Positions 10,084 to 18,279 of a stretch of DNA of 64,000 nt are shown piece by piece. The translations under genes were made by a program, and so were the position numbers. The stretch covers positions 1-64,000 of the forward strand of contig CALZMQ010000028.1 in the NCBI GenBank assembly GCA_945788625.1, given 5' to 3'. This DNA comes from an uncultured Woeseiaceae bacterium. GTDB lineage: Bacteria > Pseudomonadota > Gammaproteobacteria > Steroidobacterales > Woeseiaceae. Positions within the stretch are counted from its first letter, which is position 1. Every line of letters starts with the position of its first letter. The notes under the pieces were generated by a model. The model saw only the letters and a program-made list of their open reading frames with translations, searched no databases and was not told the origin of the DNA.

Positions 10084-11566
10084 ATTCGCGCCAGTCGCTT
10101 TCATCGGGTTTCGCCGTAAGCAGGCTGACTGTGACAAGCGTTGCGACAGACACGATCACCGCCGGTATCGCGATGTAATCCGTGTCCATCGGAAACGAGA
10201 ACCCCAGCACCTCGAGCCCCTCTTCAGAGTCTCTGTAAATAGTGTTCATCAGGGTGATGCCGATCACGGTGAGCATACCGGACGCGATGGACGCCAATCC
10301 TCCGATCCGGGTCACGCGTTTCCAGAAGAACGCAGCGAGTAGCGCCGGCGCGAGCGACGCACCGATCATCGTGTACGAGATCAGCGCCATCTCGAGAATA
10401 GTCTCGAACTGGCTCATCATCAGGTAGGCGAGCACGCCTATTCCGACGATCGTGACGCGCTGCAGCATGACAATCTGCGTCGGAGTCGCGTTCCTGAAAA
10501 AGAACGCCTGAAAAATGTCGCGCGTCACATTGGTCGAGGTCACCATCAGGAACGTATTGCCGGTCGAGATGATGATCGCCGCGCCGGCGGCCAGCAACAG
10601 TGAACCTACGATGACCGGCAGTTGTTCGAAACCGATGCGCAGGATGATCTCCTCGGCCATCGCCCGGTTGATGGAGCCATCCGGGAAGAAAAAGCGTGGG
10701 TCGTCGGCGTAAATCGCGAACCCAACCAGGGCAATGAGCATCATCAGGATTTCGACCAGCACGACACCGGCAAACATGCCGAGAACCGCTTTCCTGGCGT
10801 TGCCCGCACTGTCGGCGGACGAAAACTTCTGGTACATGCTGCTCTCGCTCATGAGCAACAGGAAGGTCGGCAAAGCGATGCCGACGACCCAGAAAAAATC
10901 ATGGCCGCCAAACAGTGAAAGGTGACTCGGTTGTGCCTGCGCAATCGTCGTATATACCGCATCGATGCCGCCGTGACTCGCGACGGCGAAGGGTAGTGTG
11001 ACGATCATTGCCAGCAACATCACCGAGCCGTTGAAAATATCGATCGATACGATGGACACCATGCCGGCGAGCACCGTAAACCCGATGATCAGTGCAGCCG
11101 CAATCAGCATGCCTGTCTCCGGACTGATCGCACCCTCCGACAGGATCGCAATGAAGCGGCCACCGCCTTTGAACTGGTAGCCGGCGATGACCATGTAGGC
11201 AATGATGATGGTTATGGTGCCGAGCACTTTTGCGGCCTGGCTATAGCGCTTCTCGAGGAGGTCTGTCAGCGTGTATTGCGCAATGCGCCGTACTCTCGCG
11301 GCGATCATGTAAATCACCAGGATTCCGACCCACGCACCGGCGGAAAACCAGAGTTCGGAGATACCCGTCCTGAATGTCAGGCCGGCCGTCCCGAACAGGC
11401 TGCCGGAGCCGATCCAGGTACAGACAAGCGTTGCGATCAGCAGGTACACCGGCACTTTGCGGCCCGCAACGATGAAATCGTCTGCGGATTTGATCGTGCG
11501 GCTTTTGTACACGGCGATGCCCACCAGGACCAGCACGTAGCCAAGGACAACAATCGTGTAAATCAT
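10070..11566 (-). CDS. sodium:solute symporter (SSS family)
   Basis: About 498 residues with 13 or so hydrophobic segments. The SSS signature is clear: FIVAGRKVPVYLLIATLVCTW near the N-terminus, a conserved GxxG stretch (GAGAAIIISTGNTFLM) and a permease-like IGASLAPALLAAFFWKR region. Members couple sodium entry to uptake of proline, pantothenate, sugars or organic acids; the substrate cannot be read from sequence. The first membrane segment begins at MIYTIVVLGYV, so I place the start at ATG 11566. An in-frame GTG at 11608 would add 14 residues and cannot be excluded. The gene is monocistronic, preceded by a strong inverted repeat. Confidence 0.85.
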   Translation of the reverse strand: MIYTIVVLGYVLVLVGIAVYKSRTIKSADDFIVAGRKVPVYLLIATLVCTWIGSGSLFGTAGLTFRTGISELWFSAGAWVGILVIYMIAARVRRIAQYTLTDLLEKRYSQAAKVLGTITIIIAYMVIAGYQFKGGGRFIAILSEGAISPETGMLIAAALIIGFTVLAGMVSIVSIDIFNGSVMLLAMIVTLPFAVASHGGIDAVYTTIAQAQPSHLSLFGGHDFFWVVGIALPTFLLLMSESSMYQKFSSADSAGNARKAVLGMFAGVVLVEILMMLIALVGFAIYADDPRFFFPDGSINRAMAEEIILRIGFEQLPVIVGSLLLAAGAAIIISTGNTFLMVTSTNVTRDIFQAFFFRNATPTQIVMLQRVTIVGIGVLAYLMMSQFETILEMALISYTMIGASLAPALLAAFFWKRVTRIGGLASIASGMLTVIGITLMNTIYRDSEEGLEVLGFSFPMDTDYIAIPAVIVSVATLVTVSLLTAKPDESDWREFIDA

Positions 11567-11642
11567 CTTCCAAGCCGCCGCATCTCGATCAAACTGCCAC
11601 GCTACCACAGGACAGCCGGTGAACAGCCTGCCTGTGAAACAC

Positions 11643-11671
11643 GCGCAGGTACATTGCCGGTGTACCTGCGC
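11643..11671. repeat. perfect 11-base inverted repeat in a divergent promoter region
   Basis: GCGCAGGTACA, a 7-base loop, then TGTACCTGCGC. The arms pair perfectly. It lies about 80 bases before the symporter start and 118 bases before the BamE-like gene, which diverge. No T-run follows on either strand, so it is not an ordinary intrinsic terminator. It could be an operator or a leader hairpin. Confidence 0.45.
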
Positions 11672-11788
11672 CGTAGCAGGCTCCGGTCGTTCAGCAATCC
11701 TTCAGCTTATGCGGTTCATCATGCTCTTCTGCGCCACGCAGAATTGAGGTTACACTAGTCCAAGGGTCGCCATTGAGAGGACAATGTC

Positions 11789-12202
11789 ATGCATCGACTA
11801 CCAATACTCGCCGCAATAGCGGTCCTGTCGGGATGTGCCGCCGACCAATACTACAATCCCGAGGCCGATGAACAACTTACGGTCGGCACCGTGCAACGTG
11901 AGGTACGCATCGGTATGTCCGGTGCGGAGGTGGCCGAGGTGCTCGGATCGCCGAACATCGTGTCCACGGACGAAAATCGCAATGAAGTATGGATCTACGA
12001 CAAGATCTCGACGCAGTACGTTCGTGCCGACGCCAGTGCCGGCATTCTCGCCATCGGCGGTGGCTCCGACGTCGTCGCCGCAGGAAACGTCAAGGGCAGT
12101 CAATCGTCGGGTGCAACGAGCCAAAGAACGCTGACCGTCGTGATCAAGTTCGACGGGGACGGATTCGTTCGTGACTTTGCGTATCACACATCACGATTCT
12201 GA
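11789..12202 (+). CDS. BamE/SmpA-like lipoprotein
   Basis: A 137-residue protein with a lipoprotein signal (MHRLPILAAIAVLSGC), acylated at Cys16. The mature part has the SmpA/BamE-like pattern: VGTVQREVRIGMSGAEVAEVLGSP followed by EVWIYDK and a final strand TVVIKFDGDGFVRDFAYH. BamE stabilises the outer-membrane protein assembly complex. This protein is a paralogue-type member with an inserted glycine/serine-rich loop, so I do not call it bamE. GAGAGGAC upstream serves as the ribosome site. It leads a run of three lipoprotein genes with almost no gaps, likely one operon. Confidence 0.8.
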   Translation: MHRLPILAAIAVLSGCAADQYYNPEADEQLTVGTVQREVRIGMSGAEVAEVLGSPNIVSTDENRNEVWIYDKISTQYVRADASAGILAIGGGSDVVAAGNVKGSQSSGATSQRTLTVVIKFDGDGFVRDFAYHTSRF

Positions 12203-12206
12203 TCGC

Positions 12207-12764
12207 GTGCCCCGTTTTGTCCTGCTGGCGCCGGTCATACTTTTGATCGGGGCCTGCGCGACGATCCCTGACGATGCGTTTCGACTCTCGGAGAGCGCAC
12301 TGGAAACGCGCCAGCTGCAGACGCGTGAGTACGAGGGTGTGACCGAGATTGAAATACTCTCCGCGTCTTCGGCTGTGCTACAGGATCTGGGTTACGCGCT
12401 TGACGAGGTCGAGAAGGAGCTGGGCGTTTTGTCGGCCTCGAAACGAGCGGACGCGAAGAACGCGGCGGAGACCGCCGGCAAAATCGCGATGGACGTGGCC
12501 GACTGCCTGCTGACGATCTTTCTCGGCTGTGAAAGCGATTCGTTTCAATCGTCGAAGGACGTCCAGGACATCAAGCTGACGCTGGTCGTCCTGCCGGATC
12601 TCGACAACAGTAACGCCCACACCGTACGCGTTACCATCCAGCGCGTGATATGGGCCCGCAACGGGGAATTGTACGATCAGGAGACCGTCAACGACGCCGA
12701 TGTATACCAGGCGTTTTTCGATAAGCTGTCAAAATCGGTTTTCCTTGAAAAAGAGAGCGGCTGA
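12207..12764 (+). CDS. lipoprotein, paralogue of the next gene
   Basis: About 185 residues from GTG 12207, four bases after the previous stop; an in-frame GTG at 12171 would add 12 residues and overlap that gene. Lipobox IGAC. After it, ETRQLQTREYEG and LQDLGYALDEVEKELG align with the same positions in the following lipoprotein, so the two are tandem duplicates. This copy has an extra segment of about 45 residues containing two Cys (DCLLTIFLGC), which is hydrophobic. The C-terminus DVYQAFFDKLSKSVFLEK again matches its neighbour (SYQDFFSALDKAMFL). Function unknown; an envelope role is likely. Confidence 0.75.
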   Translation: MPRFVLLAPVILLIGACATIPDDAFRLSESALETRQLQTREYEGVTEIEILSASSAVLQDLGYALDEVEKELGVLSASKRADAKNAAETAGKIAMDVADCLLTIFLGCESDSFQSSKDVQDIKLTLVVLPDLDNSNAHTVRVTIQRVIWARNGELYDQETVNDADVYQAFFDKLSKSVFLEKESG

Positions 12765-12766
12765 GA

Positions 12767-13171
12767 ATGCGAATACTGATTGTAATGACACTATTGGTGC
12801 TCGCCGGATGCGCGACGCAGACGGCAGCGATAACCGCTGGCGGCAGCCAGGTCGAACTGCGCCAGATGCAGACGCGCGAGTACGACACGCTGGACAAGCG
12901 CGGCACGCTACGATCGGTCGTGGCAACGCTGCAGGACCTGGGTTTCGTCATCGACAAGGCGGACTACGAGCTGGCTACGATTTCCGCTACCAAGTTGCAG
13001 AATTACGAGATTCGTATGACGGTGATCGTTCGTCAGCGCGATGGCGACCGCCTTTCCGTTCGCGCGAATGCGCGTTTTAACGAAAAGCCGATAGAAGATC
13101 CGAAATCCTACCAGGACTTTTTCTCGGCGCTCGACAAGGCGATGTTCCTAACGTTGCACAAAGTCGACTGA
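12767..13171 (+). CDS. lipoprotein, paralogue of the previous gene
   Basis: A 134-residue lipoprotein (MRILIVMTLLVLAGC, Cys15), starting 2 bases after the preceding stop. It shares RQMQTREYDT, VVATLQDLGFVIDKADYELA and the FFSALDKAMFL tail with its neighbour, but lacks that copy's central hydrophobic insertion. The pattern of an N-terminal helix and alternating strands suggests a small outer-membrane-facing domain. It is the last gene of the BamE-like/lipoprotein/lipoprotein operon. No family name is recognised. Confidence 0.75.
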   Translation: MRILIVMTLLVLAGCATQTAAITAGGSQVELRQMQTREYDTLDKRGTLRSVVATLQDLGFVIDKADYELATISATKLQNYEIRMTVIVRQRDGDRLSVRANARFNEKPIEDPKSYQDFFSALDKAMFLTLHKVD

Positions 13172-13215
13172 ACCGTCGCACCGCGCTTGCTGGTCAGCCG
13201 ACGACCCCGGACCTG

Positions 13216-13593
13216 TCAACCCGACTCCGGAAGCAGCCATTGCAGGGCTTCTTCTTCCGTGTCGAATGCGCCCCCGCGGAATCCACGATTCAGCAGCACC
13301 GTTTCGGTAAATCGCGTTGTGGCCTTCGCTTCGACATTGAGTTCGACCCATGCGATGCGAAATCTGCCGGTAATCCCCACTTCCTTGAACATCTCGGCAT
13401 AAGCATAGGCGTACATCGTCGGTGCGTCTCGTGGGGCCAGGGACACCCCGAGCACGTTGAAACAATCGTTTTCAATGCACGCGTGTTTTACCGCGCGCCA
13501 GAGCGCCTTTGCGAAATCCATGTCCCTGTCGGTGGCCCGGGTATCGACCCGTACGTGGTCGCCATGAAACGTGACTGTGAATCTATCGTCCAT
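13216..13593 (-). CDS. STAS-like small cytoplasmic protein
   Basis: A 125-residue protein starting MDDRFTVTFHGDHVRVDT. The alternating strand-helix layout, with FAKALWRAVKHACIEN, VLGVSLAPRDAP and a C-terminal FDTEEEALQWL, looks like an SpoIIAA/STAS-type fold. The EEEALQWL ending is typical of that group. It has no signal or membrane segment. Its start codon lies inside the last codons of a shorter frame (13583-13723) whose N-terminus is a near-copy of its own, so the pair are probably coupled duplicates. Specific function unknown. Confidence 0.6.
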   Translation of the reverse strand: MDDRFTVTFHGDHVRVDTRATDRDMDFAKALWRAVKHACIENDCFNVLGVSLAPRDAPTMYAYAYAEMFKEVGITGRFRIAWVELNVEAKATTRFTETVLLNRGFRGGAFDTEEEALQWLLPESG

Positions 13594-13723
13594 CTACGTT
13601 CGCAGACAGCAGCGCCTGCGCCTTATTTGAATCAGTCGTTACCGGAACCCGAAAAAAGCCATTGCCGTGAATCTCAACCCTGACATGGTCGCCGTGGTAC
13701 GTGACTGATGATTGATAGGTCAT
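13583..13723 (-). CDS. 46-residue frame, partial duplicate of the 13216-13593 gene
   Basis: A short ATG frame whose residues 5-16 (SSVTYHGDHVRV) closely match residues 5-16 of the next gene (FTVTFHGDHVRV). The DNA is also similar (GACCATGT against GACCACGT). After about 17 residues the sequences diverge. The stop TAG lies within the start of the following gene. It may be a true small upstream gene, or a decayed duplication of the 5' end. No convincing ribosome site precedes the ATG. Confidence 0.4.
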   Translation of the reverse strand: MTYQSSVTYHGDHVRVEIHGNGFFRVPVTTDSNKAQALLSANVDGR

Positions 13724-13927
13724 ACAAAATCGCGCTAGAGACTACGGGCTCTGCCGAATTTAGTATCCGTCGGACCACATATGGATGCAACACTCGAAAA
13801 CAACGTTTTGCTTCGCAGCAACCGGTTTCGAGACGGGGGCCGAAGAAGAGGACGCAGGAACGGTCGACGCGGACCACGACCCGCTGACGCTGCCAAGCGG
13901 CATCGGCTGGAGTATCTGGCTCCGGGG

Positions 13928-14710
13928 CTAATGCGAGGGCGGGCAGATACCCTGATCGAATTCCACGGCGTACGTGTCGGTCTGGTAGCGCGGCACGTAC
14001 GGATAGCCTTGCGGCGGGTCGTTAACGACCCAGTAACGCCCGCCGCTGGCGTCCGGACCTGGGGGGTAGACGTCGCCTGACTCACGGTGATGCCATTCAA
14101 CGTCGATCAGCCACGCCTCGATGTCCTTTTCCTGGAATCTCAGCATTTCCTTGCCGACCCACTCGGCGATGACCACGTAGCTTGCATCGAAGCCGACCAT
14201 GGAAGCGAGAAACTCCACCGGTTCGTCCTGGAAGTCCATGGTGGCGAGCGGCAAGCCCATCGCGGCGCCGTGCAACATGTTCGAGTTGATGACGCCCTGC
14301 AAGGGCTTGACGTCCTCCCCCTGCATGGCGACGCCGGTGTAGCCGTCGGCATCGAGCGTGCGCTCGGCATAGGCAAGGCGCTTGCCGTCCATCGTTGCCT
14401 CCATTTCCATGCGCAACGGCGCCATTGACGCGCGCTCGAAATAAGTGTCGGAGCGGGTCCGGGCGCCGCCCGGCTGTTGTCCGCTCTGGCGAAGCCGCAG
14501 AACGGAATCGCCGATGACGACGAGTTCCTCGGACACGTCGCCCCGGGCCTGCCACTGACCCTCCTGAAGGGCGCATTGCCGCCATTTGATTCGATACGGC
14601 TCGAGGCTCGTGCCATCGATGAGCCCGTCACGGACGCTCATCTGGGTATTTGCGAAAGCGGCCGGGCACAATACGAGCAGCCAACAAGGCAAAGCCGATC
14701 TGTTCTTCAT
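13928..14710 (-). CDS. exported hypothetical protein, 260 residues
   Basis: The N-terminus MKNRSALPCWLLVLCPAAFANT is a signal peptide ending at an AFA-N site. The mature protein is soluble and rich in Trp, Tyr and acidic residues (WRQCALQEGQWQARGD, AWLIDVEWHHRES, YWVVNDPPQGYPYVPRYQ). It has a beta-rich look similar to periplasmic DUF3108-type proteins, but no motif settles this. A weak GGGAAG sits before the ATG. It is monocistronic and divergent from the membrane winged-helix regulator at 14843, about 130 bases away; that regulator may control it. Confidence 0.65.
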   Translation of the reverse strand: MKNRSALPCWLLVLCPAAFANTQMSVRDGLIDGTSLEPYRIKWRQCALQEGQWQARGDVSEELVVIGDSVLRLRQSGQQPGGARTRSDTYFERASMAPLRMEMEATMDGKRLAYAERTLDADGYTGVAMQGEDVKPLQGVINSNMLHGAAMGLPLATMDFQDEPVEFLASMVGFDASYVVIAEWVGKEMLRFQEKDIEAWLIDVEWHHRESGDVYPPGPDASGGRYWVVNDPPQGYPYVPRYQTDTYAVEFDQGICPPSH

Positions 14711-14842
14711 GCTTCCCGTCCTTGTTCTTCGTAGAAACCAGAGCGCGACTCAATTCAATCAGGGTGCTCGCCGTGCCGGCGCCGCGCAACTCTTTTTCTC
14801 TCTTTTGGTCCAAGCTGAAAACAAAACAAAGGGGGCTGTTCC

Positions 14843-15481
14843 ATGAAATCCAGGTCATTGCAGCTCGATACCAGGCGCCGCAGCGTGATACTTGGCGGGC
14901 GCCCGGTTGCACTGCAGGAAAAGAGCTGGCAGGTACTGTCCATGCTCATATCGCGTGCACCAGAGGTGGTTCGCCGTGCCGATATCATTCGCGAAGTGTG
15001 GCAAGGTAATTTCCTGACCGGGGACAAAGGACTCAACCAGGCCGTATGGGCAATTCGCGTGGCACTCGAAGAGGATTCGCGGGAGCCTGCCTATATTCGC
15101 ACCGTGCCGAGGGTCGGCTACCAATGGCTGCATGCCGATCCGGTCGACGACCCCCGGGCCGCATCAGCGGCGGTCAAACCCGTCGCCACGCGACTGGCGG
15201 GACTGCTGGCAGTTTGCGTCGTGGTAGTGGCCTCCACCGACTCACCGGACCTGTTTGCGACCGAAGCCTATCTCGTCGATCGGGATGTCCACGTTGAATT
15301 CGCCGGTGGCTGCCTGCTGGTTCTGAAGAACCCGGGCAAAGCGAAAATCGGCGCGCCCGTGCTGTCTTCGGATGGCAGCGAAGTCGCTATGACACTTCAT
15401 GAGCCTCACGGCTGTCGCCTCGTTACGTTCAATGTCGTAACCAGGGAGCGGCGGGAATTCGGGGGGTGCCCTGCCGGCTGA
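14843..15481 (+). CDS. winged-helix regulator with membrane anchor, CadC-like
   Basis: A 212-residue protein. Residues 1-95 are an OmpR/CadC-type winged helix without a receiver domain: LQEKSWQVLSMLI, RRADIIREVWQ, and the final wing YIRTVPRVGYQWL. A hydrophobic segment follows at about 115-130 (LAGLLAVCVVVVAST), then an 80-residue periplasmic part. This is the ToxR/CadC architecture, in which a membrane-anchored activator senses an extracytoplasmic signal. The sensory part is much smaller than in CadC. It has two Cys (GGCLLVL, HGCRLV) and a third near the C-terminus. It is divergent from the exported protein at 13928. Confidence 0.8.
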   Translation: MKSRSLQLDTRRRSVILGGRPVALQEKSWQVLSMLISRAPEVVRRADIIREVWQGNFLTGDKGLNQAVWAIRVALEEDSREPAYIRTVPRVGYQWLHADPVDDPRAASAAVKPVATRLAGLLAVCVVVVASTDSPDLFATEAYLVDRDVHVEFAGGCLLVLKNPGKAKIGAPVLSSDGSEVAMTLHEPHGCRLVTFNVVTRERREFGGCPAG

Positions 15482-15546
15482 CTCAATATCTTGCGGATCC
15501 GGTCGATATACATGAGAGAGACCGAGAGTCTTCAGAGTCAGAGAAT

Positions 15547-16419
15547 ATGCTCAATTCGCAAACAGTCGATCGCCGGCCAGTCAGTGGCTTCTTCGCCCGC
15601 GCCTACCGCGAAATCCTGGCGGACCGGGCGCCTTTGCCGAGCATGCCCGACGTTGCGCTGCGCATCCGCGCCGCGATGCAAAAGCCAAACTACAACGTCG
15701 GCACGATAGCCAGGGTGGTGTCGGCCGACCCCGGGATATGCGCCTATCTCATGCGCATCTCGAACAGCTCGCTGTACGGCGCAGCAGTGCCGATCAACGA
15801 CGTCGAAAACGCCATAGGCCGCCTCGGCGTCGGCGCGACCCGAAACCTCGTTACCTCACACGCATTGCGCGCCATGTTCAAGACGCGCAGCAAAGTCCTC
15901 GGCCGCTTGATGAAAGACACATGGGCGCGGTCCGCGAGACTTGCCGCGGTCACAGCCGTTATCGCCGGTCGATGCCCCGGCTTCGACCCGGACAAGGCAA
16001 TGCTCGCAGGCTTGTTGCAGGATATCGGTGTACTGCCGCTTATGCTGACGCTGGAGAACTATCGGCCCCCGTTGCCGGAGCCGGAACGTATTTACAGCAG
16101 CATCGATGCCGTCGCCGGCAAGGTGGGGGTGGTGTTGCTGCAGAAATGGAGCTTCGATGACGAAATGGTCGAAGTCGCGCGCAGTCGCAACGACTGGTTC
16201 CGTGACAAACAACCACAGGCCGACCTGGCGGACCTGGTGTTGATTGCGAGGCTGCACACGCTGATCGGTACGCAAAAGATGCATGAGCTGCCGCGTATCA
16301 ACGAGGTACCGGCATTCGATAAACTGAACCTCGCCAAACTCGATCCCGAGGCCAGTATGGCCTTTCTTCGGGAAGCCGAGTCCGACGTCAGGCAGGTCAT
16401 GAAAATACTGGGCGTCTGA
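15547..16419 (+). CDS. HDOD-domain signalling protein
   Basis: A 290-residue protein from ATG 15547 (MLNSQTVDRR); a longer frame to 15466 would overlap the regulator before it and adds no homology. The HDOD domain runs about residues 30-230: LPSMPDVALRIRAAM, VVSADPGICAYLMRISNSSLYG, INDVENAIGRLGV, and AGLLQDIGVLPL. HDOD proteins are HD-related, usually non-catalytic scaffolds in bacterial signalling. Here the metal-binding HD pair is replaced by QD in LLQDIG, consistent with a non-enzymatic protein. It follows the membrane regulator by 65 bases and may be co-transcribed. Confidence 0.85.
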   Translation: MLNSQTVDRRPVSGFFARAYREILADRAPLPSMPDVALRIRAAMQKPNYNVGTIARVVSADPGICAYLMRISNSSLYGAAVPINDVENAIGRLGVGATRNLVTSHALRAMFKTRSKVLGRLMKDTWARSARLAAVTAVIAGRCPGFDPDKAMLAGLLQDIGVLPLMLTLENYRPPLPEPERIYSSIDAVAGKVGVVLLQKWSFDDEMVEVARSRNDWFRDKQPQADLADLVLIARLHTLIGTQKMHELPRINEVPAFDKLNLAKLDPEASMAFLREAESDVRQVMKILGV

Positions 16420-16513
16420 TCGCGGCAAACTCGCCGGACTGTGCCGATCTCGTGATCCGCTGCGGCGATTCGCGCTCCTTTTGCGCTTTTAGACGCAAGA
16501 AGGAGAATCAGCC

Positions 16514-18268
16514 ATGAGTATACGCAGCCAACTATTCAGGCGCGCTGCCGCAATTGCAGTCGCGTTGTTTCTGTGCGCGCCCGCGCACGCACAGGTGTTT
16601 TACCTGTTCCACATCGAGTGGATAGAGACGCACAAGGTGGAACGCCTTACCGATCTCAATCCGGGCGCGGACGATTCCATGGACCGCTGGTACACGAGCA
16701 CGCAGATGCCGCACTACATGATCGCCTACGACGGCAACCTGTATTTTCGCGGCAACGACGGCGCCTCCGGGAAAGAGCTGTGGCGTTATGACGGCAATTC
16801 GGCCTCGATGGTGGCCGACATCATGCCCGGCCCGGATAGTTCGCTGCCTGAGTGGTTCGCCGTCTACGACGGCGACCTTTATTTCACAGCGAGAAGCCCC
16901 GGTGCGGGCCGGGAGCTCATGCGCTACGACGGTTCGACGGTAACCGTTGCCGCCGATGTGGCGCCGGGCGCCGACCTGAGTAGCTCGGTTGGCTCGAAAG
17001 CGGTTTACAACGGCAACCTGTACTTCGGCGCGAACGCCGGCACAGTCGGCTACGAGCTGTACCGTTTCGACGGCAATACGGCATCGCTTGCCGTCGACAT
17101 CAAGAACCAGCCCGGCACCAATCACATTGGATTGAGAGCCTGTTGCATCACGTTTAAGGGCGAGCTTTATTTTTCCGGCGACGATGGTAACGGATCAGAG
17201 CCCTGGCGCTTTGATGGCACGAACGCCGCGAAAGCAGCCGACATCAACCCCAACGGCGGTAGCGGCGCGTTCTGGGACGGCATGCACGCGATCGTCTATG
17301 GCAAAAACCTCTATTTCCCGGCACTGGACGGTGGTGCGAGCACAGGGCACGGCTATGAGGTGTGGCGCTTCGACGGCAACAATGCGTCGATGCTGGCCGA
17401 TATCGCGCCAGGGGGGACAAGCTCGTACCCACACAATTTCGCGATTCACAAAGGCGACCTGTATTTCGACGCCGGCGGCGATGCGTACGGCTCGGAGATT
17501 CGCCAGTACGACGGCAACACGATCAGCGTGCCGGTCGACATCATCCCCGGGTCCGGCGGTACCGGTCCGGGCAACCTGATTTCCTACGGCTCAGCGCCGA
17601 ACGCACTCTATTTCGCGGGAAATACAGAGTACATCGGTAATCGCGAAGTGTTGCGGTTGGACGGGTCGACGTACAAGGTCGCTGCGGACGTCAACAAGAC
17701 TTCGGGTGGTGGCTATCACCCGAGCAGTTCCTTCCCCGAGGATTTTACGGAGCTCGGCGCGTACCTGTATTTCTCGGCGGACGACGGCATTCACGGCCGG
17801 GAACTCTGGCGCTTGAAATCACAGCGAATACTCAAGGTTTTTGCGCAAATCGGGCGGCTGTTCGACCCCTTCTGGGAATGGCCGATCGACCCGCTGCAGC
17901 CGGTCGATCGGGAAATAATAGTGGCGCTGGTTGCCATGGCGCGACGCGGGGATCCCGTACTGGTCGGGCGGCTGTCGTTGCCGGAAAGCAAGATGCTTGA
18001 TGACCGGCACGAGAAGTCATTCGACCTCGATATGGATGCGCTGAACCTGCCGGATCAGTTCGGGCTGGTAATGCTGGGCTTCGACGCGAAGTCAGGTCGT
18101 GCACTCGGTTACGACACCGGGCTGGTGGGCGAGCGCTCCGATGAGTCGGATCGTTCGATACGCGCGCGCGCGGACAAATTCGCCAGGGGGCTCACGCTCG
18201 ACGAACTCGACAAGATGAGCAAACGTCGCAAGGGCGGTCGTCAACAGGCAATCGTCAAGGGTGAATGA
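16514..18268 (+). CDS. secreted ELWxxDGT-repeat protein
   Basis: A 584-residue protein with signal peptide MSIRSQLFRRAAAIAVALFL ending at AHA-Q. Residues 40-435 carry about eight tandem repeats of 45-50 residues with a core like LYFxGNDGxxGxELWRYDG followed by ADIxPG. This is the hyalin-like ELWxxDGT repeat, expected to form a beta-propeller. The last 150 residues are not repeated, and include FDPFWEWPIDPLQP and a lysine-rich C-terminus (SKRRKGGRQQ). The ribosome site AAGGAG is strong. The repeats imply an extracellular binding or adhesion role. It converges with the 18280 gene, 11 bases apart. Confidence 0.85.
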   Translation: MSIRSQLFRRAAAIAVALFLCAPAHAQVFYLFHIEWIETHKVERLTDLNPGADDSMDRWYTSTQMPHYMIAYDGNLYFRGNDGASGKELWRYDGNSASMVADIMPGPDSSLPEWFAVYDGDLYFTARSPGAGRELMRYDGSTVTVAADVAPGADLSSSVGSKAVYNGNLYFGANAGTVGYELYRFDGNTASLAVDIKNQPGTNHIGLRACCITFKGELYFSGDDGNGSEPWRFDGTNAAKAADINPNGGSGAFWDGMHAIVYGKNLYFPALDGGASTGHGYEVWRFDGNNASMLADIAPGGTSSYPHNFAIHKGDLYFDAGGDAYGSEIRQYDGNTISVPVDIIPGSGGTGPGNLISYGSAPNALYFAGNTEYIGNREVLRLDGSTYKVAADVNKTSGGGYHPSSSFPEDFTELGAYLYFSADDGIHGRELWRLKSQRILKVFAQIGRLFDPFWEWPIDPLQPVDREIIVALVAMARRGDPVLVGRLSLPESKMLDDRHEKSFDLDMDALNLPDQFGLVMLGFDAKSGRALGYDTGLVGERSDESDRSIRARADKFARGLTLDELDKMSKRRKGGRQQAIVKGE

Positions 18269-18279
18269 CGCCGGTAGCT

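Noticed and set aside
13785..13931. 48-residue plus-strand frame ending over the 13928 gene
   Set aside because: Acidic protein-like ending but no ribosome site, and it runs into the converging gene.
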